Shown here: positions 17,050 through 25,290 of the stretch, piece after piece
Numbering within the stretch: the first letter of the stretch is position 1
Layout of the letters: each line of letters starts with the position of its first letter
Assembly (NCBI GenBank): GCA_963822435.1
Contig: CAWGHN010000004.1
Coordinates: 620,001-684,000, forward strand
DNA length: 64,000 nucleotides
Source: JAUYQR01 sp963822435
Lineage (GTDB): Bacteria; Pseudomonadota; Alphaproteobacteria; Rhodobacterales; Rhodobacteraceae
Direction: 5' to 3'
The notes under the pieces: model-generated
Database searches by the model: none
What the model was told of the DNA's origin: nothing
Seen by the model: the letters and a program-made list of their open reading frames with translations, nothing else
Program-made: the position numbers and the translations under genes

Positions 17050-17705
17050 TGCGGGACTTGCGGTTCGGGAGGCGAGGGGCGGCGTCAGGTCGCGCGCGGT
17101 CCATGATCGTGTTCGTGCATGGCTATGGCGCGGACGGGTCTGATCTGCTGGGGCTGGCCGATGTCTTGAGCCAGCACCTGCCCGACACGGTCTTTTTGGC
17201 GCCGGATGCGCCGGAGCGGTGTGTCGGTGGCGGCTTTGGCTGGCAGTGGTTCCCGATCCCCTGGCTGGATGGGTCCGACGTGGCGCTGGCCGAGGCGGGG
17301 CTTGATGCGGCGGCGGGGGATCTGGGCCAGTTTCTGGAGGCAAGGCTGGCGGAGGAGGGGCTGGGGCCGGAGCGGCTGGCCTTGGTCGGGTTCAGCCAGG
17401 GGGCGATGATGAGCCTGCATGTCGCGGTGCGGCGACCGGCAGCGATGGCCGGGGTGGTGGCGATTTCGGGGCGGCTGCTGCGGCCAGAGAAGCTGGAGAC
17501 GGAGGCGGTGGTGAAGCCGCCAGTGCTGCTGATCCACGGCGATCAGGACCCGGTGGTGCCGTTTTCGGATATGGCGAAGGCCGGGGACGCCCTGGTGGCG
17601 GCGGGGGTGCCGACCTATGGGCATGTGATGAAAGGGACCGGACATGGGATCGCGCCGGATGGGCTGGGGGTTGCCCTGCAGTTCCTGAAAGAGCGCCTGG
17701 GGTGA
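17049..17705 (+). CDS. Alpha/beta hydrolase, carboxylesterase/phospholipase family
   Basis: 218 aa. The catalytic serine lies in VGFSQGAMMSL (GFSQG). The acid is in IHGDQDPVVPF and the histidine in GTGHGIAP. FVHGYGADGSDLLGLADVL forms the oxyanion-hole strand and loop. This is the Abhydrolase_2 family of soluble carboxylesterases and lysophospholipases; the natural ester is not known. The start overlaps the glycosylase stop, so the pair is co-translated. A palindromic element directly follows the stop. Confidence 0.88.
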   Translation: MRDLRFGRRGAASGRARSMIVFVHGYGADGSDLLGLADVLSQHLPDTVFLAPDAPERCVGGGFGWQWFPIPWLDGSDVALAEAGLDAAAGDLGQFLEARLAEEGLGPERLALVGFSQGAMMSLHVAVRRPAAMAGVVAISGRLLRPEKLETEAVVKPPVLLIHGDQDPVVPFSDMAKAGDALVAAGVPTYGHVMKGTGHGIAPDGLGVALQFLKERLG

Positions 17706-17708
17706 GCG

Positions 17709-17725
17709 TGTCCCACGGTGGGACA
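17709..17725 (+). repeat. Palindromic intergenic element TGTCCCAC-G-GTGGGACA, copy 2
   Basis: A 17-nt near-perfect palindrome (TGTCCCACGGTGGGACA) followed by TTTT, 3 bp after the esterase stop. Here it could act as an intrinsic terminator for the glycosylase-esterase unit. It matches copy 1 near cimA over 22 nt. A second hairpin (GGAAATC / GATTTCC, 17769-17788) lies further on. Confidence 0.6.
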
Positions 17726-17816
17726 TTTTAGGAGACACATGATTTCAGCGGGTTACGGGGACCATCAAGGAAATCTTAGCTGATTTCCCGGCTCCGCCGA
17801 CGCGCTCAGGTGAGCC

Positions 17817-18791
17817 TCAGGCGACGCCGTGCAGGTAGGCGGCGCAGCCGGTGAGGGCGGCGTAGTCGTCCTCGACCACGGTCACTGAAAACTCCGTTTC
17901 CAGAAGGTCTACCCGGCGCGGTTCACGAAACTGGGTGGCGAGGCTGAAGCTGCCGAAGGATGGGGTCATGGCGCGGGCCATGCCGCCGATCAGGTAGATG
18001 CCCCCGTAGGGCAGGTGAATCAGCGCAAGATCGGCAAGCGTCTGGCCAAGTATATGCACGTATAGACGCGCTGCATGTGCAGCGGTGGTGTCACCGGCGG
18101 CGAGCGCGGCCAGCACCTCGGCCGAGGTGAGGCTGTCGGGGCGGCCGGCTTCGGCTGCGGCAAAGGCATGGAGGTTGGCGAGACCGCGACCGGCCAGAAC
18201 CTCTTCAACCCCGGCATGGGCGACCTCGCCCTCGGCCGCGAGCCGCGCCTCGACGAAGCGCAAGAGACGGTAATCCTCTTCGGTGCGGACGGGCATGTTG
18301 ACGTGGCCACATTCCGACGGCGGCACGACGCGGCCTTGCGCACCGGGATGCACGGGCGCCGCGTTTACGCCAGTGCCAAGGCCGACCACCAGCATCGCCG
18401 CGCCGGATTTTACCGGCCCGGGAATGACGCGGCGCAGGTTTTCGGCGGGGATATGGCCAAGTGCCTGACCTTGTGCCTGCAAGTCGTTGAGGATGGCTAC
18501 TTTTTTCGCACCAGTTGCGGCGGAAAGTTTGGCCGCATCCATCACCCATGCGAGGTTGGTCATGGTGGCGACGCCGTCCTGAACCGGGCCGGCCGCGGCG
18601 ACACAGACACCTGAGACGCTGGCCCCGGTCTGGGCGAGGTAATCCTTCAGCACATGCGCGATGTCTTGCCCGCGCGCCTGATATTCGGCGTTGGGGAAGC
18701 GGCGGATCGTATCCAGGCGCACCTTGGTTCCGTCGGCAAGCGCCACGCGGGTGTTGGTGCCGCCAATGTCAGCCAGTATTGCGAGGGTCAT
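17817..18791 (-). CDS. glk: Glucokinase
   Basis: 324 aa, the proteobacterial glucokinase length. ATP-binding phosphate-1 motif ILADIGGTNTRVAL opens the protein. AILNDLQAQGQAL supplies the catalytic aspartate, VVGLGTGVNAA the phosphate-2 loop and SECGHVNMP the sugar-binding region. It makes glucose 6-phosphate from glucose released by the neighbouring glucosidases. Its start is 8 bp after the GH1 stop, so it is the last gene of an aglR-bgl-glk unit. Confidence 0.9.
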   Translation of the reverse strand: MTLAILADIGGTNTRVALADGTKVRLDTIRRFPNAEYQARGQDIAHVLKDYLAQTGASVSGVCVAAAGPVQDGVATMTNLAWVMDAAKLSAATGAKKVAILNDLQAQGQALGHIPAENLRRVIPGPVKSGAAMLVVGLGTGVNAAPVHPGAQGRVVPPSECGHVNMPVRTEEDYRLLRFVEARLAAEGEVAHAGVEEVLAGRGLANLHAFAAAEAGRPDSLTSAEVLAALAAGDTTAAHAARLYVHILGQTLADLALIHLPYGGIYLIGGMARAMTPSFGSFSLATQFREPRRVDLLETEFSVTVVEDDYAALTGCAAYLHGVA

Positions 18792-18799
18792 GCTGCGTC

Positions 18800-20137
18800 C
18801 TATTCGTTGCGCGCAAGGGCGCGCGCGAGGGCGTGATAGGAGGATTTGGGCGTGCGGACCAGAGTATCAAAATCGACATGCACCAGACCGAACCGCTTTT
18901 CGTAGCCTTCGGCCCATTCGTAATTGTCCAGAAGCGACCAGTAGAAGAAGCCTTTGACGTTGGCCCCATCGGAAATTGCCTGGCGCGTAGCGGCGAGATG
19001 CGCAAACAGGAAATCCTCGCGAATACCGTCTGTTACCGAACCATCTTGAAGTGCGTCGGCGTTCGCCATGCCGTTTTCCGTGACGTAGATCGGCAGATCG
19101 CCGACGTAGTCGCGCGACAGACGGGTGAGGAAGTGATGCAAGCCTTCGGGGTAGATTTCCCAACCCATCTGGGTGCGGGGCAGGTTGCCGGGGACGTCGT
19201 TCAACGACGGCCAAGGTGCTGTTGCATCATGGGCGTGCATATGGCGTGTGTAGTAGTTGACGCCGAGCCAATCGAGTTTCTGCCCGATGATCGGCATGTC
19301 GTCTTGCCAGTGCGTCGGCATATACGGCGCAAGCCCTTCCAGCACGTTCGCGGGGTAGGACTGCTTGGTGATGCCGTCGATGAACCAGCGGTTGAAGATC
19401 CCGTCCCAAAGGTCTGATGCGGCGTGATCTTCCGGGCTGTTGGTCGCGGGCGAAGCATGGTCGAAGTTCAGCACGATGCCAAGGTTAGGTTGACCAAGCC
19501 CGCGCAGCCGTTCGACGGCTAGGCCGTGGGCAAGAAGGATGTGGTGCATCGCACGGGCGGTGGCGCGAATGTCGCGCAGGCCGGGGGCGTGGATGCCCAT
19601 GAAGTGCGACAGCCACGCCACGCACCAGGGTTCGTTGACGGTGGCGATGGAGGCGACGCGGTCGCCCAGACAGCGGGTGATGGTTTCCGAGAAATCGGCG
19701 AAGCGCTGGCACGTGTCGCGGTTTGCCCAGCCGCCCTTGTCGGCCAAGGCCGAGGGCATTTCCCAATGGTAGAGGGTCTGAAATGGCTTCAGTCCGCGCG
19801 CCAGCATCCCGTCGACGAGACGATCATAGAAATCAATGCCTTCCGGGTTGACGTTCACACCATCGGGCATGACGCGCGACCACGACGTCGAAAAGCGGTA
19901 GCCATCAAGATTGGCCGCCTGCAAGAGGTCAAGGTCGGCGGCCCACTGGTGGTAATGATCGCAGGCGCGGGCGCCGTTTTCGGCGCGCACCACGTTGCCG
20001 GGGGTGGCGGAGAACGTATCCCAATGCGACGGGCCGCAGCGGCCGAACGCGGAGCCTTCGATCTGGTAGGCGGCAGTGGCGGCACCGAACACGAAACCGG
20101 GCGGGAAGTCGAAACGCGAGAGCGGCGGGATCGGCAT
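18800..20137 (-). CDS. Beta-glucosidase, GH1
   Basis: 445 aa, no signal peptide, so cytoplasmic. The GH1 N-terminal signature FPPGFVFGAATAAYQIEGSA is followed by the acid/base glutamate in ATVNEPWCV (about residue 166) and the nucleophile glutamate in IYVTENGMANA (about 350). It should hydrolyse beta-linked glucosides or related disaccharides to give glucose for the glucokinase encoded downstream. It starts 3 bp after the repressor stop. A beta-glucosidase beside an alpha-glucoside transporter suggests that the locus handles mixed glucosides. Confidence 0.93.
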   Translation of the reverse strand: MPIPPLSRFDFPPGFVFGAATAAYQIEGSAFGRCGPSHWDTFSATPGNVVRAENGARACDHYHQWAADLDLLQAANLDGYRFSTSWSRVMPDGVNVNPEGIDFYDRLVDGMLARGLKPFQTLYHWEMPSALADKGGWANRDTCQRFADFSETITRCLGDRVASIATVNEPWCVAWLSHFMGIHAPGLRDIRATARAMHHILLAHGLAVERLRGLGQPNLGIVLNFDHASPATNSPEDHAASDLWDGIFNRWFIDGITKQSYPANVLEGLAPYMPTHWQDDMPIIGQKLDWLGVNYYTRHMHAHDATAPWPSLNDVPGNLPRTQMGWEIYPEGLHHFLTRLSRDYVGDLPIYVTENGMANADALQDGSVTDGIREDFLFAHLAATRQAISDGANVKGFFYWSLLDNYEWAEGYEKRFGLVHVDFDTLVRTPKSSYHALARALARNE

Positions 20138-20140
20138 GGC

Positions 20141-21169
20141 TCAGCCTTTGGGCGCGGGGCCGGTGGACTGGCCGATGATGAGTTCCGCCTCCAGAAGGCG
20201 CTGTTGCGGGGCGGCCTCGGGGTGGGCAATGACGTCAAGCAGCATCTCGGCGGCAAGGCGCCCGGCTTCGCGCACCGAAGACCGGGTGGCGGTGAAGATC
20301 GGCACATCCTCGCCGTTCTTCATGTAGGAGAGGTCGTCGTCGTGGATGATGATCGAGACCTCGCGGCCCACGGTCAGTCCCTTGCCTTCGACCGCGCGGC
20401 GCACGCCCATGCCCGAGATCATCGAGGCGGCGAGGATCGCGGTGGGCGGAACGGGCAGGGCCAACATGGCAGAGGCGGCGCGGAAACCGGCGATTTCGGT
20501 CATCTCGTCCGAGGCCATCAGGGCGGGGTCGGGGGTGATGCCGCGGGCGGTCAGGGCATCGACATAGCCGGTGCGGCGGCGGATCGCGAAATCCATGAAC
20601 TCGAGCCCGTTGACCAGTGCGATGCGGGTATGGCCGAGGTCGAGCAAAAATTCGGTGGCACGTTGGAAGGCACGACGATTGTTCACGTCAAGCCAGCAGT
20701 AGGGTTCGGCGGTGCCTGTGGCGCGACCGTGGACGACGAAGGGCAGTCCGATTTCGCGCAGAAGGGGGATGCGGGGGTCGTTCATCCGGGGGGCATGGAC
20801 GATGACGCCATCGACGTTGCCCTTGGATTTGAGCGAGCGGTAGGTGTCTTCCTCGCCCTCGTCGGGGACGACGGAGAGGACCATGTCATAGTCGTTGCGG
20901 CTGTAGGTTTCGCCCGCGCCGGCGATGAAGTCGGCGAACACCGGGTTCACGATCTCGTGACGGGTGGCGATCGGGATGACGTGCCCGACCGCCATCGCGC
21001 GGCCGGTGGCAAGGCGGATGGCGCGGGTGTTGGGGTAATAGTTGTGGCGTTTGGCCGCGGCCATGACGCGTTCGCGGGTGGCCTCGTTCACCTCGGGGTA
21101 GCCGTTGAGCGCCCGCGACACGGTCGTGGGCGACAGGCCCAGCTTGGTGGCGAGTTCCTTGAGGTTCAT
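20141..21169 (-). CDS. aglR: LacI-family transcriptional repressor of the agl locus
   Basis: 342 aa starting at MNLKELATKLGLSPTTVSRA, the LacI helix-turn-helix, followed by the hinge helix and a periplasmic-binding-protein-like sugar domain. I rejected a start 24 codons upstream because the DNA-binding domain is normally at the very N-terminus. Family knowledge and position (divergent from aglE, upstream of bgl-glk) make it the repressor of both transcription units, relieved by an alpha-glucoside or its product. An operator-like site lies 14 bp before its own start, suggesting autoregulation. Confidence 0.88.
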   Translation of the reverse strand: MNLKELATKLGLSPTTVSRALNGYPEVNEATRERVMAAAKRHNYYPNTRAIRLATGRAMAVGHVIPIATRHEIVNPVFADFIAGAGETYSRNDYDMVLSVVPDEGEEDTYRSLKSKGNVDGVIVHAPRMNDPRIPLLREIGLPFVVHGRATGTAEPYCWLDVNNRRAFQRATEFLLDLGHTRIALVNGLEFMDFAIRRRTGYVDALTARGITPDPALMASDEMTEIAGFRAASAMLALPVPPTAILAASMISGMGVRRAVEGKGLTVGREVSIIIHDDDLSYMKNGEDVPIFTATRSSVREAGRLAAEMLLDVIAHPEAAPQQRLLEAELIIGQSTGPAPKG

Positions 21170-21182
21170 GGCGGGGCGGATG

Positions 21183-21198
21183 CTCAAAACGATTTCAA
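21183..21198. promoter_or_regulatory. LacI-type operator-like site 1, near the aglR start
   Basis: CTCAAAACGATTTCAA shares the core AAACGATT with site 2, 69 bp away. It lies 14 bp upstream of the aglR start codon, where binding would block aglR-bgl-glk transcription. Binding by AglR is inference from position and repeat. Confidence 0.5.
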
Positions 21199-21251
21199 TT
21201 GCCCGGACTTTAAACATGGGGGCCGAGCAGGTCAAAGCCAAATGCTGCCTT

Positions 21252-21267
21252 CCGTAAACGATTACGG
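21252..21267. promoter_or_regulatory. LacI-type operator-like site 2
   Basis: CCGTAAACGATTACGG is an inverted repeat (CCGTAA / TTACGG around ACGA) with the same AAACGATT core as site 1. It sits mid-way in the aglR-aglE gap, a usual place for a shared operator of divergent units. Confidence 0.6.
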
Positions 21268-21304
21268 AGCGGGGTGTGCCAATGGAATGGGCGAAGGGAA
21301 AACA

Positions 21305-21371
21305 TTGAAGGCGCTTTGGATTGACTTGAACGGAAGGATCGGCAAATGTTGCGCATCCAAAGCGGTTTGAA
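21305..21371 (+). promoter_or_regulatory. Putative aglE promoter flanked by two CAAAGCG-type operator-like sites
   Basis: TTGAAGGCGCTTTGGA (21305-21320) abuts a good -35 hexamer TTGACT (21321-21326). A weak -10 candidate AAATGT lies 17 bp on (21344-21349). CCAAAGCGGTTTGAA (21357-21371, CAAA-N4-TTTG symmetry) then falls where transcription would start. Both GC-centred half-palindromes resemble classical LacI-family operators. The weak -10 and the divergence from sites 1 and 2 make the exact promoter uncertain. Confidence 0.45.
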
Positions 21372-21457
21372 TTGATTCTGCCATGTGGCGCAGAAGCTGG
21401 TATGCCGACGTTGGTTTCATGCCCCGTCAGAGGGCGGGGGAAACGGGAGGAAGACTA

Positions 21458-22804
21458 ATGAAAACCAGACTTATCGCCGGCACAGCCGTGCTGGCGCTGG
21501 CCGCCGGCGGCGCGCTGGCCCAGGACCTGAAGTTCCCGGTGGGCGAAGGCGGCTTCAACTGGGACAGCTACAAGGCGTTTGACGAGGCCTACAATCTGGA
21601 CGGCCAGACGATCACCTTGTTCGGCCCGTGGCGTGGCGAGGATCAGGTGCTGGTCGAAAGCATGCTGGCCTATTTCGAGGCGGCGTCGGGCGTGACGGTG
21701 AACTATTCTTCGTCCGAAGGCTATGAGCAGCAACTCATCATCGACGCCGAAGCGGGTTCGCCGCCGGATGTGGCCGTGCTGCCGCAGCCCGGCCTGATCG
21801 CGCAACTGGCCGCGAAGGGCCTTGTGCTGCCGCTGGCACCGGAAACCACCCAGTGGCTGACGGACAATTATGGCGCGGGCGCAAGCTGGGCCGCACTTGG
21901 CACCTATCCGGGGGCGGATGGCACGGCGGCGCTTTATGCATTCCCCTACAAGGCCGACGTGAAGTCGCTGGTCTGGTACAGCCCCGAAAACTTCGAGGAT
22001 GCGGGCTACGCGATCCCGGCCACGATGGAAGAGCTGAAGGCGCTGACCGAGAAGATCGTCGCCGATGGCGGCACGCCGTGGTGCATTGGTCTGGGTTCAG
22101 GCGGTGCGACGGGCTGGCCCGCGACCGACTGGGTCGAAGATCTGCTGCTGCGCACGCAGGCGCCAGACGTCTATGACAAGTGGACGTCGCACCAGATCCC
22201 GTTCAACGACCCGGCCATCGTGGCCGCGATCGACGAATTCGGCTGGTTTGCCAAGACCGATGCCAACGTCGCCGGTGGCGCCGCTGCCGTTGCTTCGACC
22301 GACTTCCGCGACAGCCCGAAGGGTCTCTTTTCGTCGCCGCCGCAGTGCTACATGCACCGCCAGGCGTCGTTCATCCCGTCGTTCTTCCCCGAAGGCACGA
22401 AACTGGGCACCGACGCCGACTTCTTCTACTTCCCCGCCTATGCCGGGAAGGAACTCGGCTCGCCGGTTCTGGGCGCAGGCACGCTGGCCTTCGTGATGAA
22501 GGAAAGCGAAGCGGCACGCGCCTTCATGGAGTGGCTGAAAACCCCGATCGCACATGAAGTGTGGATGGCGCAGACCGGCTTTGTCACGCCGCACATCGGC
22601 GTGAACCGCGACCTTTATGGCAGCGAAGCGCTGAAAAAGCAGGGCGAGATCCTGGCGAATGCCACCACGTTCCGGTTTGACGGGTCTGACCTGATGCCGG
22701 GCGCTGTTGGTGCCGGCACGTTCTGGACGGCGATGGTCGACTATGTGTCGGGCAAGTCGGCGCAGGAAGTGGCGGACACGGTGGAAGCATCGTGGCCGAA
22801 GTAA
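21458..22804 (+). CDS. aglE: Alpha-glucoside ABC transporter substrate-binding protein
   Basis: 448 aa with a Sec signal peptide (MKTRLIAGTAVLALAAGGALA, mature from QDLKFPVGEG). It is a family-1 extracellular solute-binding protein; ITLFGPWRGEDQVLVESML is characteristic of AglE-type proteins. It captures alpha-glucosides (sucrose, maltose, trehalose and similar in characterised rhizobial AglE) in the periplasm and delivers them to AglFG. GGGAGGAAG stands a few bases before the ATG. It is the first gene of aglEFGAK, with a roughly 100-nt leader after the operator region. Confidence 0.92.
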   Translation: MKTRLIAGTAVLALAAGGALAQDLKFPVGEGGFNWDSYKAFDEAYNLDGQTITLFGPWRGEDQVLVESMLAYFEAASGVTVNYSSSEGYEQQLIIDAEAGSPPDVAVLPQPGLIAQLAAKGLVLPLAPETTQWLTDNYGAGASWAALGTYPGADGTAALYAFPYKADVKSLVWYSPENFEDAGYAIPATMEELKALTEKIVADGGTPWCIGLGSGGATGWPATDWVEDLLLRTQAPDVYDKWTSHQIPFNDPAIVAAIDEFGWFAKTDANVAGGAAAVASTDFRDSPKGLFSSPPQCYMHRQASFIPSFFPEGTKLGTDADFFYFPAYAGKELGSPVLGAGTLAFVMKESEAARAFMEWLKTPIAHEVWMAQTGFVTPHIGVNRDLYGSEALKKQGEILANATTFRFDGSDLMPGAVGAGTFWTAMVDYVSGKSAQEVADTVEASWPK

Positions 22805-22902
22805 CGGTGCTTTCGGTCTGATTGGCCGAATGTGATTTGCGGCGGGCCCGGTCGTTCGTATCGGGCCCGCTTGCACCTTGGTCATCGTCTTGGGAGGGGC
22901 GC

Positions 22903-24138
22903 ATGAATCCGGCTTTGCAGGCGGTCATCACCATTGGATTGGGCGTCGGGGGATGTCTGGTTTATTTCTACGGGTCGAACCTGTTTCTGGACAAGGTGCT
23001 TTATCCGCCGCGAGGCCCGAACGCAGGGCGCAACATCAACCGCGCCAACATGATCCGGCCCTGGCTGTTCCTGTTTCCCGCCATTGCGCTTTTGGGGCTG
23101 TATCTCGCGTATCCGGTGGTCGCGACGCTGTGGCTGTCGTTGAACAAGCAGGTCGGCACGGGCAGCGAATTCGTCGGCTTTGCCAACTATGCCCAGATGA
23201 TGTCCGAGGACAAATTCTGGGAATCGATGCAGAACAACATGGTCTGGCTGGTGGTGGTGCCGGCCATGTCGACGGCGTTCGGCCTGTTGGCCGCACAGCT
23301 GACCGACCGGATCAAGTGGGGCAACATCGCCAAGTCGCTGATCTTCATGCCGATGGCGATTTCCTTTGTCGGCGCAAGCGTGATCTGGAAGCTGGTCTAT
23401 GACAGCCGCGATGCGGCGGTGGCGCAGATCGGTGCGCTGAACGCGGTGTGGATGAAGTTCGAGGGCGGCCTCTGGTCGGTGCTGTTTCTCAAGGTGTTGC
23501 CGGTGGTCTTGCTGCTGGCCTTTGCGGCCGCGGTGGCTTGGGTGGCCTGGGGCATGGTACGGGTGGTGCTGCAAAGCGACCGTACTGTGGGCGGGCTGGA
23601 AAAGCTGGCACGGGGTCTGGGCGCGCTGGTCGGGCTGTGGCTGGTTTACGTGGCGCTCTCGTGGGCGCTTGGGGCGGTGCGGGCAGATCTGCCCTACGGC
23701 GTGCCGCAGCAGTTCCTGACGATCCCCTACTGGAACAACTTCTTCCTGATGGCGGTGCTGATCTGGATTCAGACCGGTTTTGCGATGGTCATTCTGTCGG
23801 CGGCGCTGCGTGGCGTGCCGGAAGATACCATCGAGGCCGCGATCATTGATGGCGCCAACCCGTTTCAGGTGTTCTTCAAGATCAAGGTGCCGCAGATCAT
23901 GGGCACGATTGTCGTCGTTTGGACAACGATCACGATCACCGTGCTGAAGGTGTTCGACATCGTGCTGGCGATGACCAACGGGCAGTTCCAGACGCAGGTT
24001 CTGGCCAACTACATGTACGACAAGCTGTTTCGTGCCGGTGACTGGGGCGTGGGGTCGGCAAGCGCCATGGTGATCATGCTTCTGGTCATGCCGATCCTGG
24101 TCTGGAACGTCTACAACGCGCGCAAAGAAATGCGCTGA
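22903..24138 (+). CDS. aglF: Alpha-glucoside ABC transporter permease
   Basis: 411 aa. A first hydrophobic segment (VITIGLGVGGCLVYFYGSN) precedes the usual MalF-type membrane core. The EAA loop that docks to the ATPase is present as EAAIIDGANPFQVFFKIKVP (about residue 310). The start at 22903 follows GGGAGGGG at good spacing. With AglG it forms the inner-membrane channel. A 98-bp gap after aglE without a strong hairpin is compatible with one operon. Confidence 0.92.
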   Translation: MNPALQAVITIGLGVGGCLVYFYGSNLFLDKVLYPPRGPNAGRNINRANMIRPWLFLFPAIALLGLYLAYPVVATLWLSLNKQVGTGSEFVGFANYAQMMSEDKFWESMQNNMVWLVVVPAMSTAFGLLAAQLTDRIKWGNIAKSLIFMPMAISFVGASVIWKLVYDSRDAAVAQIGALNAVWMKFEGGLWSVLFLKVLPVVLLLAFAAAVAWVAWGMVRVVLQSDRTVGGLEKLARGLGALVGLWLVYVALSWALGAVRADLPYGVPQQFLTIPYWNNFFLMAVLIWIQTGFAMVILSAALRGVPEDTIEAAIIDGANPFQVFFKIKVPQIMGTIVVVWTTITITVLKVFDIVLAMTNGQFQTQVLANYMYDKLFRAGDWGVGSASAMVIMLLVMPILVWNVYNARKEMR

Positions 24139-24150
24139 GGGCAGGGTGAG

Positions 24151-25290
24151 ATGGACAATATTGCTGGAACCAAATCTTCGCTGACCTGGGCGGTTCACAT
24201 TTCGGTCGTGGCGCTGGTGCTGATGTGGGTGTTGCCGACATTCGGGCTGCTGGTGTCGTCGTTCCGCACGGGCGATCAGATCGTCGGTTCGGGCTGGTGG
24301 CAGGCGCTGTCGACGCAGGAACAGCAGTTGTCGCCCATTCGGATCGAGGGCGAGGAGGTGCCGAAGGACGGTGCTTTCGTGATCGAGGGCGGGCTTTTTG
24401 ACAGTGCGGGCGCGGTGATCAGCGCCTGGGGCACCAGTTCGCGCGAACCGTCTGCCTATGCGCCGGGCGCGGTGGCCGATCTGGGCGAAGGGCGGACGCT
24501 GACGGTGTCAGAGGCGGGGGATTATGTGCTGACCTCGCCCACCACGCTGGCGGGCGAGCGGTTGCCGCGGGTGTTCGCGACCGCCGCCACGCCGCCGGAG
24601 TTCACGACGGAAAACTACAACAACGTGCTGTTCAGCCCGCTGGCCGGGCAGACGATCTTTCAGGCCTTCATGAACACCGCGACTGTTGCCATACCGGCAA
24701 CGATCATCCCGATCCTGATCGCAGCCTTCGCGGCCTATGCGCTGGCGTGGATGGATTTTCCGGGGCGCGCGCTGCTGATCGCGGCGATTGTCGGCTTGCT
24801 GGTGGTGCCGTTGCAACTGGCGCTGATCCCGCTTTTGCAGTTCCACAACTGGATCGGCATCGGAAAGGGGTATCTGGGCATCTGGATGGCCCATACCGGG
24901 TTCGGGTTGCCGCTGGCGATCTACCTTTTGCGCAACTACATGGTGGGGCTGCCGAAGGACATCATCGAGAACGCCAAGGTTGATGGGGCGACGGATTTCC
25001 AGATCTTCACCAAGATCATCCTGCCGCTGTCGTTTCCGGCGCTGGCCAGTTTTGCGATCTTCCAGTTCCTGTGGACGTGGAATGACCTTCTGGTGGCGCT
25101 GGTATTCCTTGGCACCGGCAACGACCAGCAGGTGCTGACCGGGAACCTCGTGAACCTGATGGGATCGCGCGGTGGTGACTGGGAAATCCTGTCGGCCAGC
25201 GCGTTTGTGTCAATCGCAGTGCCGCTGGCGGTGTTCTTCCTGCTGCAACGGTTCCTCGTGCGCGGGCTTCTGGCGGGATCGGTCAAGTGA
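24151..25290 (+). CDS. aglG: Alpha-glucoside ABC transporter permease
   Basis: 379 aa, longer than most MalG-type permeases. The reason is a periplasmic insertion of about 130 residues between the first membrane segment and the core (about 45-165, including GEEVPKDGAFVIEGGLFDSA), a known trait of AglG. The EAA loop reads ENAKVDGATDFQIFTKIILP. The stop overlaps the GTG start of aglA, so the two are translationally coupled. Confidence 0.92.
   Translation: MDNIAGTKSSLTWAVHISVVALVLMWVLPTFGLLVSSFRTGDQIVGSGWWQALSTQEQQLSPIRIEGEEVPKDGAFVIEGGLFDSAGAVISAWGTSSREPSAYAPGAVADLGEGRTLTVSEAGDYVLTSPTTLAGERLPRVFATAATPPEFTTENYNNVLFSPLAGQTIFQAFMNTATVAIPATIIPILIAAFAAYALAWMDFPGRALLIAAIVGLLVVPLQLALIPLLQFHNWIGIGKGYLGIWMAHTGFGLPLAIYLLRNYMVGLPKDIIENAKVDGATDFQIFTKIILPLSFPALASFAIFQFLWTWNDLLVALVFLGTGNDQQVLTGNLVNLMGSRGGDWEILSASAFVSIAVPLAVFFLLQRFLVRGLLAGSVK

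Noticed and set aside
17739..17783. 14-codon frame with a good Shine-Dalgarno considered as a gene
   Set aside because: Too short to support without conservation; kept only as an observation.
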